Assembly: GCA_047974615.1 (NCBI GenBank)
Contig: JBKECM010000160.1
Location: forward strand, 1 to 6,785
Length of the DNA: 6,785 bases
DNA from: JBKEBX01 sp047974615
GTDB taxonomy: Bacteria > Bacillota > Clostridia > Lachnospirales > CAMZNU01
Reading direction: 5' to 3'
The position numbers were made by a program, and so were the translations under genes. The notes beneath the pieces were generated by a model. The model did not search any database, was not told the origin of the DNA, and worked only from the letters and a program-made list of their open reading frames with translations. Positions 5,757 through 6,785 of this stretch are shown here, piece after piece. Within the stretch, counting starts at the first letter, position 1; each line of letters starts with the position of its first letter.

Positions 5757-6439
5757 AGAGTTTTTAGATAAGTTATTATTTTTTCTTTACCTACTTCGTT
5801 ATGCTTTAAAAACGTGGCATCGTTTACTTCTGAAGAAAGCTCCATTAATGCATATTTATCTTTAGTTTCATATAATAATCTTGCTAATAAAGTATAAGTT
5901 GTGGAACTTGTGCTACCCATTGCTATACATTCGTCTAAAAAAGCCTTAGCTTTTTCATAGTCTTTTAAATCTATGTATACTAAAGCTAATGCTTTTAGCC
6001 CTGTTGTATAATTTGTCATATTTTGTTCATATAGGGAAAAAGAATCAAGTTGGTTTGCTCCAAAAAGTTGCTTGATTTCAATGTTTGTTAGTTTTTTGCC
6101 TGCTCTTATCATATGATATTTTGATGCTTTTAATATTCTTCTTTGATTACTTGATATAAGATATCTTTTTACTTCATCATATTTTTTAGTTAATGTTTCT
6201 TCAGTTTCAATAGGTAAAAAACTAATGTTTGGGTTTCTAAAATAAGATAGGTCAATAGGGTAAGCTTTTGAGGTGTTTGCTTCAAGTTCATTTTCTACAA
6301 ATTCATCTAACATATCCTTTGCATTTTTAGAGGTTTGTTTAAATCTGTAATTAATTATGGCTATAAAAATAACTAATATACTTGTTGTTAATGCTATTGA
6401 TGGTACAACTTTTAAGGTGTTAATTATAATATTATTCAT
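5747..6439 (-). CDS. uncharacterised single-pass membrane protein with TPR-like C-terminus
   Basis: The function is unknown. The N-terminus has a hydrophobic helix (about residues 10-30, VVPSIALTTSILVIFIAI) followed at once by basic YRFKQTSK, so the rest is predicted to lie in the cytoplasm. A helical region (about 80-135) with many Lys and Arg follows. Residues about 141-195 look like one or two tetratricopeptide repeats: GLKALALVYIDLKDYEKAKAFLDECI matches the A/Y/A pattern, and a second helix pair starts TYTLLARLLYETKD. Such domains usually hold protein partners, so an adaptor role at the membrane is possible. The start is set by AAAGGAGG (6453-6446) 6 nt upstream. It is the first gene of a leftward pair with the 222-residue protein and is complete. 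No family name is offered. Confidence 0.82.
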   Translation of the reverse strand: MNNIIINTLKVVPSIALTTSILVIFIAIINYRFKQTSKNAKDMLDEFVENELEANTSKAYPIDLSYFRNPNISFLPIETEETLTKKYDEVKRYLISSNQRRILKASKYHMIRAGKKLTNIEIKQLFGANQLDSFSLYEQNMTNYTTGLKALALVYIDLKDYEKAKAFLDECIAMGSTSSTTYTLLARLLYETKDKYALMELSSEVNDATFLKHNEVGKEKIITYLKTLKF

Positions 6440-6483
6440 TTTGTACCTCCTTTATTTTTTTATTTTAAGCTTATTTTATTTGT

Positions 6484-6524
6484 TTTACATTAGTTTACAT
6501 AAATTTTTTAAATTTGTCTACAAA
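6484..6524 (-). promoter_or_regulatory. candidate promoter and operator of the 230-residue gene
   Basis: On the minus strand TAGACA (6520-6515), 17 nt, TAAACT (6497-6492) is a weak promoter (four of six bases at each box). It is overlaid by two symmetric elements: a near-palindrome TTTGTCTACAAA (6513-6524) across the -35 box, and a direct repeat TTTACAT at 6484-6490 and 6494-6500, exactly 10 bp apart, across the -10 box. A repeat spaced by one helical turn is typical of response-regulator sites. The leader would be about 45 nt. All of this is inference from position and symmetry. Confidence 0.35.
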
Positions 6525-6535
6525 ATATTTAACTT

Positions 6536-6567
6536 TTGTATTCAAAAAATAAAAAATATGATATAAT
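6536..6567 (+). promoter_or_regulatory. rightward extended -10 promoter, unknown transcript
   Basis: TGATATAAT (6559-6567) is a perfect extended -10 element. Upstream, TTGTAT (6536-6541) is 20 nt away and TATTCA (6539-6544) is 17 nt away. Neither is a good -35, which extended -10 promoters do not need. Transcription would start near 6574 and go rightward, divergent from the 230-residue gene. No gene with a ribosome binding site follows before the window ends, so it drives either a small RNA or a long leader of a gene beyond 6785. Confidence 0.55.
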
Positions 6568-6576
6568 AGTTTAGTC

Positions 6577-6610
6577 ATACTTAATATACTAGGGGTTTTA
6601 GTATAAGTAT
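6577..6610 (+). other. hairpin at the start of the rightward transcript
   Basis: ATACTT (6577-6582) and ATACTA (6586-6591) pair with AAGTAT (6605-6610) and TAGTAT (6599-6604). The stem has 12 bp with a 3-nt bulge (6583-6585) and a GGGGTTT loop (6592-6598). It would form within the first ~40 nt of RNA from the 6562 promoter. No T tract follows directly, so it is not a standard terminator. The G-rich loop can pair with AACCCC at 6684-6689. It may be a 5' stability or regulatory structure, or part of an element end. Confidence 0.45.
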
Positions 6611-6670
6611 TAAATATATTCTTATATAATATATCGTATATGTTAACCATAAAATAAAGCTTTTACTTAA

Positions 6671-6785
6671 GGCAACCTCTAAAAACCCCATTATTTTTAA
6701 TTTTCTATAAATTTTCAAAATTTCTGCGTCAGCTTCTCCTAGCAGAAACACGCTGTTATGCGTTGTCGAAGCTTTCTTGAACTAT
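6671..6785. repeat. edge of a probable dispersed repeat (MITE-like), cut by the window end
   Basis: From GGCAACCTCTAAAAACCCC (6671-6689) the sequence changes character. After an AT-rich bridge, bases 6725-6785 are far richer in G and C than the surrounding DNA and densely self-complementary. AGCTTC (6731-6736) pairs with GAAGCT (6768-6773) and encloses ACGC/GCGT (6750-6753 with 6760-6763). TTTCTGC (6721-6727) can alternatively pair with GCAGAAA (6742-6748). The minus-strand end TTTTTAGAGGTTGCC and the GCG-containing block resemble a repeat I recall from several anaerobe genomes, but I cannot name it. No reading frame is supported here. Confidence 0.45.

Noticed and set aside
6357..6566. Rightward open frame overlapping the start and promoter of the 230-residue gene
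   Set aside because: The Phe/Leu/Ile/Tyr-rich product comes from AT-rich intergenic DNA, and there is no Shine-Dalgarno.

Overview
The window looks like chromosomal DNA from a low-GC, Gram-positive anaerobe of the Clostridia, probably Lachnospiraceae or a relative. The reasons are very AT-rich intergenic DNA, strong AGGAGG ribosome binding sites, TTGACA/TATAAT-type promoters, a lipoprotein signal peptide on a flavin-dependent reductase, and the families present. This is inferred from style and content. There is no rRNA or marker gene to prove it.

Layout. Bases 1-135 hold two copies of an imperfect ~28-nt direct repeat, and a rightward terminator (136-180) closes an unseen upstream unit. Bases 181-447 contain no gene but hold two inverted repeats. 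A near-consensus promoter (448-476) then drives the only rightward gene, a 637-residue lipoprotein with an FMN-binding domain and a fumarate/urocanate-reductase-like FAD domain (514-2427). It is followed by an unusually elaborate three-way-junction RNA structure ending in a U tract (2478-2555) and by a symmetric bidirectional terminator (2576-2630).

The other three genes read leftward. Nearest the middle is a 719-residue membrane diguanylate cyclase (sensor-HAMP-like-PAS-GGDEF, 2643-4802) with its own good promoter. A strong terminator (4965-5013) separates it from a pair of uncharacterised genes. These are a soluble 222-residue protein (5024-5692) and, upstream of it, a 230-residue single-pass membrane protein with a TPR-like C-terminus (5747-6439). 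The 222-residue gene has a promoter in the 54-nt gap that resembles both SigA and the motility sigma factor SigD.

The right end (6440-6785) has no gene. It holds the leftward promoter region of the 230-residue gene, a rightward extended -10 promoter followed at once by a hairpin, and the edge of what looks like a dispersed repeat running off the window.

Functional reading. The reductase probably sits on the outer face of the membrane and uses an external unsaturated organic acid as electron acceptor. Its active site keeps the Arg and His-His-Thr residues of the family but has Leu where fumarate reductase has His, so the substrate cannot be read off. The diguanylate cyclase converts an external signal into cyclic di-GMP. 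Together with the SigD-like promoter on the 222-residue gene, this hints at a motility or surface-lifestyle neighbourhood, but no flagellar gene is visible to confirm it. No complete mobile element, CRISPR array, tRNA or rRNA was seen.
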